Source: a virus. Taken from it: a DNA stretch of 34,878 nucleotides. Below, one piece after another: positions 16,495 to 23,476 of this stretch; the first letter of the stretch is position 1, and the number at the start of each line of letters is the position of its first letter. The position numbers were made by a program, and so were the translations under genes. The DNA is taken from the IMG/VR virus record IMGVR_UViG_3300007634_000277, positions 1 to 34,878 of that record. One strand, written 5' to 3'. Below the pieces are notes generated by a model. That model was not told the DNA's origin and made no database searches. It was given only the letters and a program-made list of their open reading frames with translations.

Positions 16495-16532
16495 TAATTT
16501 ATATATAATCACAGCGAAATACAGGAGTTATT

Positions 16533-16796
16533 ATGTCTGAAGTAGAAGAAAGAAATCCATTAGAGAATATGATTGACTTTGCATCAAACGCAGAGTTTAA
16601 TAAAGCTAATGACGTTTTTGATGATGTTCTGAGACAAAAAGTATCAGATGCACTTGAACAAGAAAAGGTTGCATTATCACAAGAAATGTGGGGCAATGCA
16701 TCTGCTGAACAAGAAGCTATGGAAGTTGATTTAGATATTACCGATGAAGATCTAGATGCAGCTGCTGAAGAATATGTTGAAGAAGACGAAGATTAA
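16533..16796 (+). CDS. 67: Prohead core protein gp67-like
   Basis: An 87-residue, very acidic protein (end ITDEDLDAAAEEYVEEDED) with a central helix, in the place of T4 gene 67 directly after the portal. gp67 is a minor internal scaffold component needed for correct head shape, later digested by gp21. The identification rests on position, size and composition; similarity of these small proteins is low. An AGGAG site precedes the ATG. Confidence 0.75.
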   Translation: MSEVEERNPLENMIDFASNAEFNKANDVFDDVLRQKVSDALEQEKVALSQEMWGNASAEQEAMEVDLDITDEDLDAAAEEYVEEDED

Positions 16797-16813
16797 GTTA
16801 AAAGTTTAAAACA

Positions 16814-16821
16814 TATAAATA
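16814..16821 (+). promoter_or_regulatory. Late promoter before gp68-like gene
   Basis: An exact TATAAATA followed by CA lies 25 bases before the next ATG and 17 bases after the gp67-like stop. It gives the core, protease, scaffold and capsid genes their own late start. The following gene has no obvious Shine-Dalgarno site, so its leader would be very short. Confidence 0.72.
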
Positions 16822-16845
16822 CATTAGAATATAAAAAGTGTATCC

Positions 16846-17061
16846 ATGAAAACATTTAGACAAATACGTGAAGCTAAAAATACTATGCCACCTGGTGAGC
16901 ACGTGTTTGACGCTAAAGTAAAAGGCTATAAGGTCATGGTGCATAAACAAAAGAATAAGTTTGTAGCTTATGTAGACAATGAGAAACTAGACGAATATTC
17001 GTCACTCAATGACGCTAAAAGGGCTGCTAACGAGTTTATAAAAATGGCAGGGGCTAAGTAA
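16846..17061 (+). CDS. Prohead core protein, gp68 position
   Basis: A 71-residue basic protein (MKTFRQIREAKNTMPPGEHVFDAKVKGYKVMVHKQ) located between the gp67-like gene and the gp21 protease, the position of T4 gene 68. The C-terminal half has the pattern of a small beta-beta-alpha unit (KFVAYVDNEKLDEYSSLNDA followed by KRAANEFIKMAG). The pattern also resembles small cofactor-like phage proteins, so the gp68 role is by position only. Its stop overlaps the gp21 start by one base. Confidence 0.6.
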   Translation: MKTFRQIREAKNTMPPGEHVFDAKVKGYKVMVHKQKNKFVAYVDNEKLDEYSSLNDAKRAANEFIKMAGAK

Positions 17062-17717
17062 TGAAGCTTATTACAGAGTATACCGAGACAGACGTTCAAT
17101 GTCTTGTTGAGAAAAAAGAAGACGGTTCGAAGAACTATGTCATTGAAGGTATCTTTGCCCAGGCTGAAGGTAAAAACAGAAATGGTCGCATCTATCCAAA
17201 GAACGTTATGGAAGGTGCAGTAAACAAGTATTACACAGACCAAGTTAAAACTAAGCGCGCAGTTGGGGAACTAAATCATCCCGATGGTCCAACTGTAAAC
17301 TTAGATAAAGTATCCCATCTTATCACAGACCTCAGAATTGAGGGAAATGATGTGATGGGTAAAGCACGTATTTTGGATACTCCAATGGGTCAAATTGTAA
17401 AAGGTTTGCTTGAGGGCGGTGTTCAACTAGGTGTTTCAACTCGTGGTATGGGAAGCCTTGAGAATAGAAACGGCGTTATGTATGTCAAAGAAGACTTTAT
17501 GTTAAACACGATTGACATCGTCCAAGATCCATCTGCACCGAATGCTTTTGTTAATGGTATTATGGAAGGCGTAGACTGGGTATGGAATAATGGCGTTATC
17601 GAATCTAGGGAAATTGAAAGAATAGAGACTGAAATTAAGAAAGCTCCGAGAACTGATCTTTATGAGACACAGGTTCGCGAGTTCAAGAATTTCCTCTCGT
17701 TGATGAAAAACAAATAA
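17061..17717 (+). CDS. 21: Prohead core protease gp21
   Basis: A 218-residue homologue of T4 gp21 (212 residues), the serine protease that matures the prohead. Catalytic candidates are H73 in GELNHPDGP and S126 in GVSTRGMG, with an acidic residue near IDIVQDPSAP (D152 or D156). The N-terminal NRNGRIYPKNVM segment is conserved in this herpes/T4 protease family. It cuts scaffold and capsid proteins after [LI]-x-E; matching sites are seen in the gp22 and gp23 products downstream. It overlaps the previous gene by one base. Confidence 0.95.
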   Translation: MKLITEYTETDVQCLVEKKEDGSKNYVIEGIFAQAEGKNRNGRIYPKNVMEGAVNKYYTDQVKTKRAVGELNHPDGPTVNLDKVSHLITDLRIEGNDVMGKARILDTPMGQIVKGLLEGGVQLGVSTRGMGSLENRNGVMYVKEDFMLNTIDIVQDPSAPNAFVNGIMEGVDWVWNNGVIESREIERIETEIKKAPRTDLYETQVREFKNFLSLMKNK

Positions 17718-17727
17718 GGAGTCAATT

Positions 17728-18666
17728 ATGACTGATCAAGTAAATCAGGATATTGAGCTCGATGATGACGAGAATGTTGTTGAGGCTCACGATCCGAAAA
17801 ATGCAGAAGATCAATCTGTTAAATCTGTAAAAGGCGCAGAAGCCGCAGGTAAAACAGCTCCAGCTCGCAAGGGTGACAAGAAAAACTCTGATAAATCAGA
17901 TCTAACAGCTACTGCTAAACCATCTGGTTTACAAGCTGAAGATTACGATTTCTCGGGCGATCTTGACGCACTTGTAAACGAAGAAGCTACTCTTTCAGAG
18001 GGTTTCAGAAATAAAGCTGGTATAATCTTCGAAGCTGCACTTAAGTCTAAGTTAAGTGAAGAAGTTGAACGCATGGAAGCAAATTATGCTGAAGCGCTTC
18101 AAGAGGAAATCGAAACAACTAAAGCCGACCTAGTCGAAAAAGTTGATGGTTACCTAAACTACGTAGTTGAAAATTGGATGGAAGAAAACCGTCTTGCAAT
18201 TCACAACGGTCTCCGTACTGAAATTGCAGAAGGTTTCATGGAAAAGCTTAAAGATCTCTTCACAGAATCTTATATTGAAGTTCCAGATTCCAAAGTCGAC
18301 CTAGTTGACGATTTAGCTGAACAAGTTGCATCTCTTGAAGAGAAACTTGACGCAACTACAGCTAATGCAATCGAAATGGCAGAAGAGCTTAACTTGTATA
18401 AGCGCTACGACGTCATTCGTGAAGCCGCGCGCGGCCTCGCAGAAACAGAAATTGAAAAGCTAGCAAATCTAGCTGAAGATCTTGACTTTGAATCAGAAGA
18501 AGCTTTCGCTGCGAAAGTGAAAACTATCAAAGAATCATACTTCACTAAAAAATCATCTTCTGAATCTATCGCAGAATCATTTGAAGAAGATACTGACGAC
18601 GATACAGTCGAAGTTTCTGGCGCAATGGCTGCATATGTTAATGCAATTAAGAAAAACCAAAAATAA
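17728..18666 (+). CDS. 22: Prohead scaffold protein gp22
   Basis: A 312-residue, highly charged, helical protein placed between 21 and 23, as in T4. Long coiled-coil segments run from about 100 to 280 (RNKAGIIFEAALKSKL, then LAEQVASLEEKLDATTANAI). The first 70 residues are disordered, acidic and lysine-rich. It forms the internal core around which gp23 assembles and is then degraded by gp21; a plausible cleavage site is TLSE followed by G at residue 92. T4 gp22 has 269 residues. AAGGAG precedes the ATG. Confidence 0.93.
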   Translation: MTDQVNQDIELDDDENVVEAHDPKNAEDQSVKSVKGAEAAGKTAPARKGDKKNSDKSDLTATAKPSGLQAEDYDFSGDLDALVNEEATLSEGFRNKAGIIFEAALKSKLSEEVERMEANYAEALQEEIETTKADLVEKVDGYLNYVVENWMEENRLAIHNGLRTEIAEGFMEKLKDLFTESYIEVPDSKVDLVDDLAEQVASLEEKLDATTANAIEMAEELNLYKRYDVIREAARGLAETEIEKLANLAEDLDFESEEAFAAKVKTIKESYFTKKSSSESIAESFEEDTDDDTVEVSGAMAAYVNAIKKNQK

Positions 18667-18678
18667 GGAAATCCAATT

Positions 18679-19995
18679 ATGGAAACATATGATCGTTTAA
18701 CAGAGAAATGGGCTCCAGTTCTCAACGAAGGCGCAGACATCAAAGATGCTCACCGTCGTGCCGTAACGGCTGTTGTTCTTGAGAACCAAGAAAAAGAGTT
18801 TGCTTCACAAGCTGCTCAAAACAACATGCTCACAGAAGCTGCTCCAGGCAACAACACTGGTTCAGCGTCTAACTGGAACCCAGTTCTTATCTCACTTGTT
18901 CGCCGCGCTATGCCGAACATGATGGCGTATGACGTTGCTGGTGTTCAGCCGATGACTGGCCCAACAGGCTTGATCTTCGCAATGAAATCACGCTACGGTG
19001 CTGGTTCAACTGGTTCGACTGAAGCTCTCTTCAACGAAGCAAACACAGCATTCTCAGGTGACTCATCTGTAACACAAACTGGCGGTCCATCAGGTCTTGC
19101 TGGTCTTACAGACGCTGGCGCAGATAGCTCGATCGACAACGACCGTACAGGTCCATCGGTTGCTTCTGGTATGCCAACTGCAGATGCTGAAGCACTTGGT
19201 TCAACAGGTGGTTCGTCTTTCAATGAAATGGGTTTCACCATCGAAAAAGCGACCGTGACTGCGAAATCACGCGCGTTGAAAGCTGAGTACAGCCTTGAGC
19301 TTGCACAAGACCTTAAAGCGATTCACGGTCTTGACGCTGAAACAGAGCTTGCGAACATTCTTTCAACTGAGATCCTTGCGGAAATCAACCGTGAAGTTAT
19401 TCGCACAATCAACAGCCAAGCTAAGACTGGTGCTTCTACTGCAAACACAGCAATCAACGGTATCTTTGACCTTTCAACAGATGCTGATGGTCGTTGGAGC
19501 GTAGAGAAGATCAAAGGTCTTATTCTTCAGCTCGAGCGTGAAGCGAACGTAATCGCAAAAGAAACACGTCGTGGTAAAGGTAACTTTGCTATCGTGTCTT
19601 CAGACGTAGCTTCTGCACTTGCAGCTTCAGGTATGCTTGACTATGCTCCTGCAATGTCAACTGCTCTTAACGTAGACGACACAGGCAACACATTCGCTGG
19701 TGTACTTAACGGTCGCATGAAGATCTACATCGACCCATATGCTGCTACAGACTACATCAACGTTGGTTATAAGGGCACAAACCCATATGACGCCGGTGTG
19801 TTCTACTGCCCATATGTACCGCTTACAATGGTTCGCGCCGTTTCTGAGGACACGTTCCAGCCTAAAATTGGTTTCAAGACACGCTACGGCATGGCTTCTA
19901 ACCCATTCGTTGGTTCAACTCCTGCTGATGGTCTTGCAACTGCTAAGACTAACCAGTACTACAGAATCTTCCGCGTGGATAATATCCTGGCGTAA
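18679..19995 (+). CDS. 23: Major capsid protein gp23
   Basis: A 438-residue homologue of T4 gp23. The conserved opening of the mature protein is seen as SNWNPVLISLVRRAMPNMMAYD at about 64-85, followed by GVQPMTGPTGLIFAMKSRY. A gp21 cleavage site LTE|A at residues 51-54 would remove a 53-residue propeptide. It is shorter than T4 gp23 (521 residues), fitting the lack of an insertion domain in marine relatives. Codon use is visibly more biased and GC-richer than in its neighbours, as expected for the most abundant virion protein. The gene ends just before paired terminators. Confidence 0.97.
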   Translation: METYDRLTEKWAPVLNEGADIKDAHRRAVTAVVLENQEKEFASQAAQNNMLTEAAPGNNTGSASNWNPVLISLVRRAMPNMMAYDVAGVQPMTGPTGLIFAMKSRYGAGSTGSTEALFNEANTAFSGDSSVTQTGGPSGLAGLTDAGADSSIDNDRTGPSVASGMPTADAEALGSTGGSSFNEMGFTIEKATVTAKSRALKAEYSLELAQDLKAIHGLDAETELANILSTEILAEINREVIRTINSQAKTGASTANTAINGIFDLSTDADGRWSVEKIKGLILQLEREANVIAKETRRGKGNFAIVSSDVASALAASGMLDYAPAMSTALNVDDTGNTFAGVLNGRMKIYIDPYAATDYINVGYKGTNPYDAGVFYCPYVPLTMVRAVSEDTFQPKIGFKTRYGMASNPFVGSTPADGLATAKTNQYYRIFRVDNILA

Positions 19996-20002
19996 GTCAT
20001 AT

Positions 20003-20030
20003 AAAAAAGGGAGGGGAACCAACCCCTCCC
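20003..20030 (-). terminator. Terminator of the minus-strand islet
   Basis: The stem GGGAGGGG/CCCCTCCC (20009-20016 with 20023-20030, six-base loop) is followed, when read on the minus strand, by six T (A-run at 20003-20008). It therefore has the layout of a rho-independent terminator for the minus-strand genes. On the plus strand no T-run follows it. Confidence 0.8.
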
Positions 20031-20035
20031 AACTT

Positions 20036-20067
20036 AAGGAGCACTGGAGGACGGTGCTCCTTTTTTT
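20036..20067 (+). terminator. Terminator of the gene 23 transcript
   Basis: The stem AAGGAGCAC/GTGCTCCTT (20036-20044 with 20054-20062) encloses nine bases and runs into seven T at 20061-20067. This is a classical rho-independent terminator 40 bases after the capsid stop. Its T-run ends one base before the stop codon of the opposing gene. Confidence 0.88.
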
Positions 20068-20362
20068 ATGCGATCCTCCAAGGATCTAGATCTTCAGTAA
20101 CCAAACTTTCAGATCCATCGTATTCGTCAATGCGAAACTTAGTCCCTTCCGGCACCCAACGAATAACAACATCGTAAGCACCGTTGGCGTAACCCAAACC
20201 CAATTGCTCACAGAGATCTGCGGCTTTTTTATACTCTTCATCCAGAAACAGCTGGTTGAACCGAGCATCCATAGGATCAACATCATTCCAGGTTGACCAA
20301 CCAGCGCCGAAGCCAGACGATACTGCCACTGCTACCATTTCATCACGAACAATCTTTTCCAT
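20066..20362 (-). CDS. Hypothetical protein, minus-strand islet
   Basis: A 98-residue protein on the minus strand, starting MEKIVRDEMVAVAVSSGFGAGWSTWN and rich in aromatic and acidic residues (DVVIRWVPEGTKFRIDEYDG near 70-90). I chose the ATG at 20362 because GGAG lies 8 bases before it; a start six codons upstream at 20380 would place the site inside the gene and overlap the previous gene. I recall similar GFGAGWSTWN proteins of unknown function in other marine and vibrio phages, but assign no role. It is the last gene of the islet and ends beside the paired terminators. Confidence 0.7.
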   Translation of the reverse strand: MEKIVRDEMVAVAVSSGFGAGWSTWNDVDPMDARFNQLFLDEEYKKAADLCEQLGLGYANGAYDVVIRWVPEGTKFRIDEYDGSESLVTEDLDPWRIA

Positions 20363-20376
20363 TTTATATCTCCATT

Positions 20377-20586
20377 TCAATCAGTGTATTGACTAGGAAC
20401 TGCACTTGCATCCCAAACATATTTGTTATAAGTTGGATCATCAACGACTACCACATCGTCAGGACCAACCTCAGTCCAAACCCGGTCGTCCATCCACCTG
20501 TGGTAGTATGCAGGACCACCCCAAACGCGTCGTGCACGTTCGTAAGTGGCCTGATCCATACCTACATAGTGGATAGTGCGATTCAT
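20377..20586 (-). CDS. Hypothetical protein, minus-strand islet
   Basis: A 69-residue protein with many tyrosines, tryptophans and charged residues (ATYERARRVWGGPAYYHRWMDD) and a valine-rich centre (VGPDDVVVVDDPTYNKYVWDA). No family is recognised. The ATG overlaps the previous stop as TAATG, with GGGAAGA before it, consistent with coupled translation. The local GC content appears higher than in the flanking plus-strand genes. Likely an early host-interaction or regulatory protein by position, but this is inference only. Confidence 0.65.
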   Translation of the reverse strand: MNRTIHYVGMDQATYERARRVWGGPAYYHRWMDDRVWTEVGPDDVVVVDDPTYNKYVWDASAVPSQYTD

Positions 20587-20825
20587 TAAAAATCTTCCCA
20601 GTTCATCTTCATGCCTACGTTCATTTCTGCGTTACGCTTAGCCGATTCGAAATCTACGAAAGGACCAGCAGAAGTGAAGTCATCCAAGAGGCGGCCTTCA
20701 GGTGTATAAACCATCCAGTGATTACGATCAAAATTGATGGTATCAACAAACCGTTCAATGCGCACCTCTTTGATCGAGTTGGTGGCGATTGCGATGATTT
20801 CGTTAATAGCGTTGAACTGCATCAT
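20586..20825 (-). CDS. Hypothetical protein, minus-strand islet
   Basis: A 79-residue protein, mixed alpha/beta by eye: a helix-prone start (MMQFNAINEIIAIATNSIKEV) and a strand-like WMVYTPEGRLLDDFT followed by a helical FVDFESAKRNAEMNV. Two ATGs are adjacent; AAGGAG lies 9 bases before the first, so I use it. It is 13 bases from the upstream gene and shares one base with the next. No known domain recognised; the pattern resembles small phage-encoded early proteins. Confidence 0.68.
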   Translation of the reverse strand: MMQFNAINEIIAIATNSIKEVRIERFVDTINFDRNHWMVYTPEGRLLDDFTSAGPFVDFESAKRNAEMNVGMKMNWEDF

Positions 20826-20838
20826 AGCGTATATCTCC

Positions 20839-21033
20839 TTAGTTAGTTACTGGGAAGTTGTGAAAGTGGACGCCAGCTTGTAATGCTTCTTCTCCAATGA
20901 AGATTGGATAAAAACGGCCTTCTTCTGTTACAGACACCACATAGCGACATTCTTCGAATTTTTCAACTGCTTTTTTGAGGTTCTTGATGGTTGAGTATGA
21001 TTTGATGTAGCGAGTATCGAATGTGATTTGCAT
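20839..21033 (-). CDS. Hypothetical protein, first gene of minus-strand islet
   Basis: A 64-residue protein starting MQITFDTRYIKSYSTIKNLKKAVEKF, a strand-helix pattern, then EECRYVVSVTEEGRFYPIFIGEEALQAG. An open frame extends upstream to an ATG at 21081, but I start at 21033 because AAAGGAG precedes that ATG and because the sigma70-like boxes of this operon (21058-21086) lie inside the longer frame. The strand-turn-strand part resembles a small nucleic-acid or protein-binding fold, but no family can be named. Confidence 0.68.
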   Translation of the reverse strand: MQITFDTRYIKSYSTIKNLKKAVEKFEECRYVVSVTEEGRFYPIFIGEEALQAGVHFHNFPVTN

Positions 21034-21057
21034 TGTGTATCTCCTTTTGATGTATTC

Positions 21058-21086
21058 TTTATACGAATAAACCAAACCCATGTAAA
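21058..21086 (-). promoter_or_regulatory. Sigma70-like promoter of the minus-strand islet
   Basis: Read on the minus strand, TTTACA (21086-21081) is followed after exactly 17 bases by TATAAA (21063-21058), 24 bases before the chosen ATG. It matches the TTTACA-17-TATAAT form found before uvsY and gene 44, so the islet is likely expressed early by host polymerase. Confidence 0.75.
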
Positions 21087-21119
21087 CAGCTAATTTAGAT
21101 TTTTTTCAGATTTTTTTCA

Positions 21120-21127
21120 TATAAATA
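21120..21127 (+). promoter_or_regulatory. Late promoter for gp19-like gene
   Basis: An exact TATAAATA with following CAC lies 25 bases before the next ATG. Just upstream, a tandem CAGATTTTTT-type repeat gives a T-rich tract (21099-21117) that may add a bend or an upstream element. Confidence 0.72.
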
Positions 21128-21151
21128 CACGTAAGCAACAGAGGATTAGTT

Positions 21152-21664
21152 ATGGCTACCACAGAATCTACATTAGAATCCCAGAACTTCTTACAACCTA
21201 ATGGGTTTAAACTTGTAATTTTAAGGAAGCGTTTCAAGAACTTAGAGTTCTTTGCGCAATCAGTCCAGCATCCAGATGTATCAGTAGCGCCTACGATTGT
21301 ACAATTCCGTGGAACAAACTTACTAACTCCAGGAGACAAAATTGAATATGGTCAATTGACTGTAGATGCTATTGTAGATGAGAATATGAATGTATACAAA
21401 GAAATGCTCAATTGGGTCAAATCTGGCGCTACTATGAAAAACAAGTTAGCAAGCGGAGTTAGAGACGCCGATGAAGATTTGCCGATGTATGATATCACGC
21501 TATCAGTCTTGAGTAGCCATAATAATCAGATAGATAAGATTGTATATCAGGGAGCATTCCCGATCAACGTAGGAACTATCAACTTCCAATCTACGGTTGA
21601 TAATGTACAGTACATCACATTCCCAGTCACGTTTGCTTATACGACATTTACAATCACTGACTAA
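21152..21664 (+). CDS. Tail tube-fold protein, gp19-like paralogue
   Basis: A 170-residue virion protein. NGFKLVILRKRFKNLEFFAQSV, then FRGTNLLTPGDK and LTVDAIVDENMNVYKEMLNWV, lines up by eye with gp19 of this window (FRGRQLKIAGDR and IINDTDFAVRNAMERWM). This suggests the same tube fold as gp19 and gp54. In marine T4-like genomes the gene between 23 and uvsY is usually named gp3, tail completion, which this could be; a baseplate tube initiator is the other choice. It is preceded by an exact late promoter, confirming late expression. The name is left open because position and fold point to different T4 genes. Confidence 0.72.
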   Translation: MATTESTLESQNFLQPNGFKLVILRKRFKNLEFFAQSVQHPDVSVAPTIVQFRGTNLLTPGDKIEYGQLTVDAIVDENMNVYKEMLNWVKSGATMKNKLASGVRDADEDLPMYDITLSVLSSHNNQIDKIVYQGAFPINVGTINFQSTVDNVQYITFPVTFAYTTFTITD

Positions 21665-21675
21665 TTTGATATAAT
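21647..21675 (+). promoter_or_regulatory. Sigma70-like promoter of uvsY
   Basis: TTTACA (21647-21652) and TATAAT (21670-21675) are separated by exactly 17 bases. The -35 box is inside the end of the upstream structural gene, the -10 box just after it. A small hairpin TAATGC/GCATTA (21672-21677 with 21685-21690) overlaps the -10 box and leads into the AGGAG site. Confidence 0.8.
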
Positions 21676-21700
21676 GCTATAAAAGCATTAGGAGTATACT

Positions 21701-22147
21701 ATGAAATACCTTGAACCAGTTATTACTATGTGGGAAAAAGACTGTATTATCAATAATGCGTCATTAGATGAGGCATCTAGGCAGACACCTATGCTTCATG
21801 CAAAATACCTTCCCATGCACGCTGAAGCTAAAATGATGCTTCGTCGAGCACAAATGTCGCAAAAAACTCTATTGAAAGACAAGTGGCTTTACTATAACGG
21901 TAAAATGACTAAAGAAGAAATTGAAGCTAAAGGCTGGGAATTTGATCCGTTTAAAGGACTTAAAGTTCTTAAAGGGGAAATGGATTACTACTATGATGCT
22001 GATACTGATATTCAGAAATCAGAAGACGAAATTCAGCAATTAAAAGTGTTAGTAGAGACACTACAGGAAATTGTAGATAATATAAAATGGCGCCACCAAA
22101 CCATAGGTAATATGATTAAGTGGCGCATGTTTGAAGCTGGGGGTTAA
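21701..22147 (+). CDS. uvsY: UvsY recombination mediator
   Basis: A 148-residue homologue of T4 UvsY (137 residues). Recognised by the N-terminal LHAKYLPMHAEAKMMLRRAQ, the LLKDKWLYYNGKMTKEE region and the C-terminal IKWRHQTIGNMIKWRMFEAGG, which parallels T4's IKHIQDMRAFEAG end. UvsY hexamers help load the UvsX recombinase onto gp32-covered single strands; uvsX and gene 32 are not in this window. It has its own sigma70-like promoter. Its stop overlaps by four bases the stop of an opposing gene. Confidence 0.93.
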   Translation: MKYLEPVITMWEKDCIINNASLDEASRQTPMLHAKYLPMHAEAKMMLRRAQMSQKTLLKDKWLYYNGKMTKEEIEAKGWEFDPFKGLKVLKGEMDYYYDADTDIQKSEDEIQQLKVLVETLQEIVDNIKWRHQTIGNMIKWRMFEAGG

Positions 22148-22512
22148 ACCTGTTCCGCAAAATAATACTTACTTAAGTACTCGTGGTTTTGCTGTAGGTT
22201 TGCGTAGTTTACACAACTAGAATATTCATACCACTGATCAAAACTTTCCCAAGTTCTGGTAACAGTGTATTCTTTTGTCACATCATCAAAAGATTCAGTT
22301 TTATTACTTCTGGCTGCAATGAAGCCGGCCTCTTTTTCATTCCAACCAGGGATATTGGCAGCTCTTAACAGTTCGATATAATAATCTTCACCCCTTTCGC
22401 CATTAGCGCCCTGTTGTAATACATGTGCTTTGAACTCTTCTATAGTCGAGTGGGGAATTTCATCCACATACTGGGGTTTGATTCTAAATATTTTAGTTAC
22501 GGCATAAGTCAT
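22144..22512 (-). CDS. Hypothetical protein next to amidinotransferase
   Basis: A 122-residue protein on the minus strand, 20 bases downstream of the amidinotransferase. It starts MTYAVTKIFRIKPQYVDEIP after AAAGGAG. The C-terminal YTVTRTWESFDQWYEYSS followed by a helix hints at a small ferredoxin-like dimeric barrel, but this is only a fold guess. The gene may be transcribed with the amidinotransferase or from a late-type TATAAATA on the minus strand inside its end. Its stop shares a TTAA with the uvsY stop. No function assigned. Confidence 0.7.
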   Translation of the reverse strand: MTYAVTKIFRIKPQYVDEIPHSTIEEFKAHVLQQGANGERGEDYYIELLRAANIPGWNEKEAGFIAARSNKTESFDDVTKEYTVTRTWESFDQWYEYSSCVNYANLQQNHEYLSKYYFAEQV

Positions 22513-22529
22513 TAATTTCTCCTTTTATA

Positions 22530-22537
22530 TATTTATA
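22530..22537 (-). promoter_or_regulatory. Possible late promoter on minus strand
   Basis: Read on the minus strand this is an exact TATAAATA, 17 bases before the ATG of the 122-residue gene and overlapping the amidinotransferase stop. The motif is 8 bases and AT-rich, so chance is possible. Confidence 0.4.
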
Positions 22538-23420
22538 GTCTTTGCAAATCTAATGTTACGCAGTGGTGACCACCCATAAACATTTTTGCATGCGGCAAAT
22601 TAACGCCTATTGTTTCTATTCCATATTTATCAAATTTTTTTCTTAGAATGGTCTGATTAGAATCGCAGAATATAGTATTTTCATCATAGCTTAAAACATT
22701 CATTCCTATCCAATTACTAGTCATATGATCCCAACCCTTCGGTTGAATCAAGTCTTCTTGTTTTATCCAAATCTTATCCCAAGATTTCATAAAATCTGGT
22801 AACTGATATTCTTTAATTCTTTCTGAATTTAACATGACTAAACCATCTCTAAGAGGAACTATAGTACTATCTAGATGCATTCCCTGATATACTGCATTTA
22901 GTCGATGCACAATATATTCTGGTCCCAAATAATTTTCTAGCCAATCCGCTCCAGCTTCATTTCCAGAATAGCTTATTAGATATAAAATATCCTTTCCGCA
23001 TCTAATTATATTGGCAGCATCAAATACTGCCGCTGGATCATCAACAGTTGTGACATTGTCTCCTAAAGCAGCGCGGATCGCTTTCCATTCAATTCGGCGA
23101 TTTGGCCATACAGTAGGCGTAAGAATTACTTTATCGCCAATAACTAATGTGGTATCTCTAGGGCAATAACATCCAAAACCGTCTTCTTTTACATAATCAA
23201 TAGGCTTTGGTCTAATAACCTCTACTCCTAATTTTTCTAATTCAGCTTGAAATAAATTTAAAGCTTCTTGAGTTTCATGTATGGCGATTGGAGACGCAGG
23301 ACCAATAGGTGCCTCATCCCAAGTAGAGTATTCTGGATCATTTTTTGGAAAATTAAAATTTTCGGCTGAACCAAGTATTACTCTTTTTAACCGTGACCAT
23401 TCGTTATCGCTACGGATCAT
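22533..23420 (-). CDS. Amidinotransferase, glycine/inosamine amidinotransferase family
   Basis: A 295-residue enzyme of the arginine amidinotransferase family (AGAT, StrB-like), which moves an amidino group from arginine to an amine acceptor through a covalent cysteine intermediate. Key parts are the PRDTTLVIGDKVI strand, FDAANIIRCGKDI with the catalytic Asp (D134), YQGMHLDSTIVPLRDG with the catalytic His (H182), and GGHHCVTLDLQR with the nucleophile Cys (C287). The Asp-His spacing of 48 matches this family. SNWIGMNVLSYDE is also conserved. I start at 23420, as AGGAG lies six bases upstream; the longer frame to 23441 lacks a site. It is unusual in a phage. The acceptor (glycine, an aminosugar or an amino-modified nucleotide) cannot be read. 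Confidence 0.87.
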   Translation of the reverse strand: MIRSDNEWSRLKRVILGSAENFNFPKNDPEYSTWDEAPIGPASPIAIHETQEALNLFQAELEKLGVEVIRPKPIDYVKEDGFGCYCPRDTTLVIGDKVILTPTVWPNRRIEWKAIRAALGDNVTTVDDPAAVFDAANIIRCGKDILYLISYSGNEAGADWLENYLGPEYIVHRLNAVYQGMHLDSTIVPLRDGLVMLNSERIKEYQLPDFMKSWDKIWIKQEDLIQPKGWDHMTSNWIGMNVLSYDENTIFCDSNQTILRKKFDKYGIETIGVNLPHAKMFMGGHHCVTLDLQRL

Positions 23421-23431
23421 ATTATCTCCTA

Positions 23432-23460
23432 TTTCCAACATATATATCTATGAATATAAT
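23432..23460 (+). promoter_or_regulatory. Possible sigma70-like promoter of uvsW
   Basis: TTTCCA (23432-23437) and TATAAT (23455-23460) are spaced by 17 bases, 16 bases before the uvsW ATG. The -35 box is weaker than in the other promoters of this set. It lies between divergent genes, its -35 box next to the amidinotransferase start. Confidence 0.5.
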
Positions 23461-23476
23461 TTAATAGAGTATTGTT

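Noticed and set aside
16504-16509. TATAAT before the gp67-like gene as a sigma70 promoter
   Set aside because: No acceptable -35 box lies 17 bases upstream, and the region is generally AT-rich.
21034-21081. Longer start of the first minus-strand islet gene
   Set aside because: The extra codons lie on the TTTACA-17-TATAAA promoter, and AAAGGAG stands before the internal ATG at 21033.
23421-23441. Longer start of the amidinotransferase
   Set aside because: No ribosome site before the ATG at 23441, while AGGAG is six bases before the ATG at 23420.
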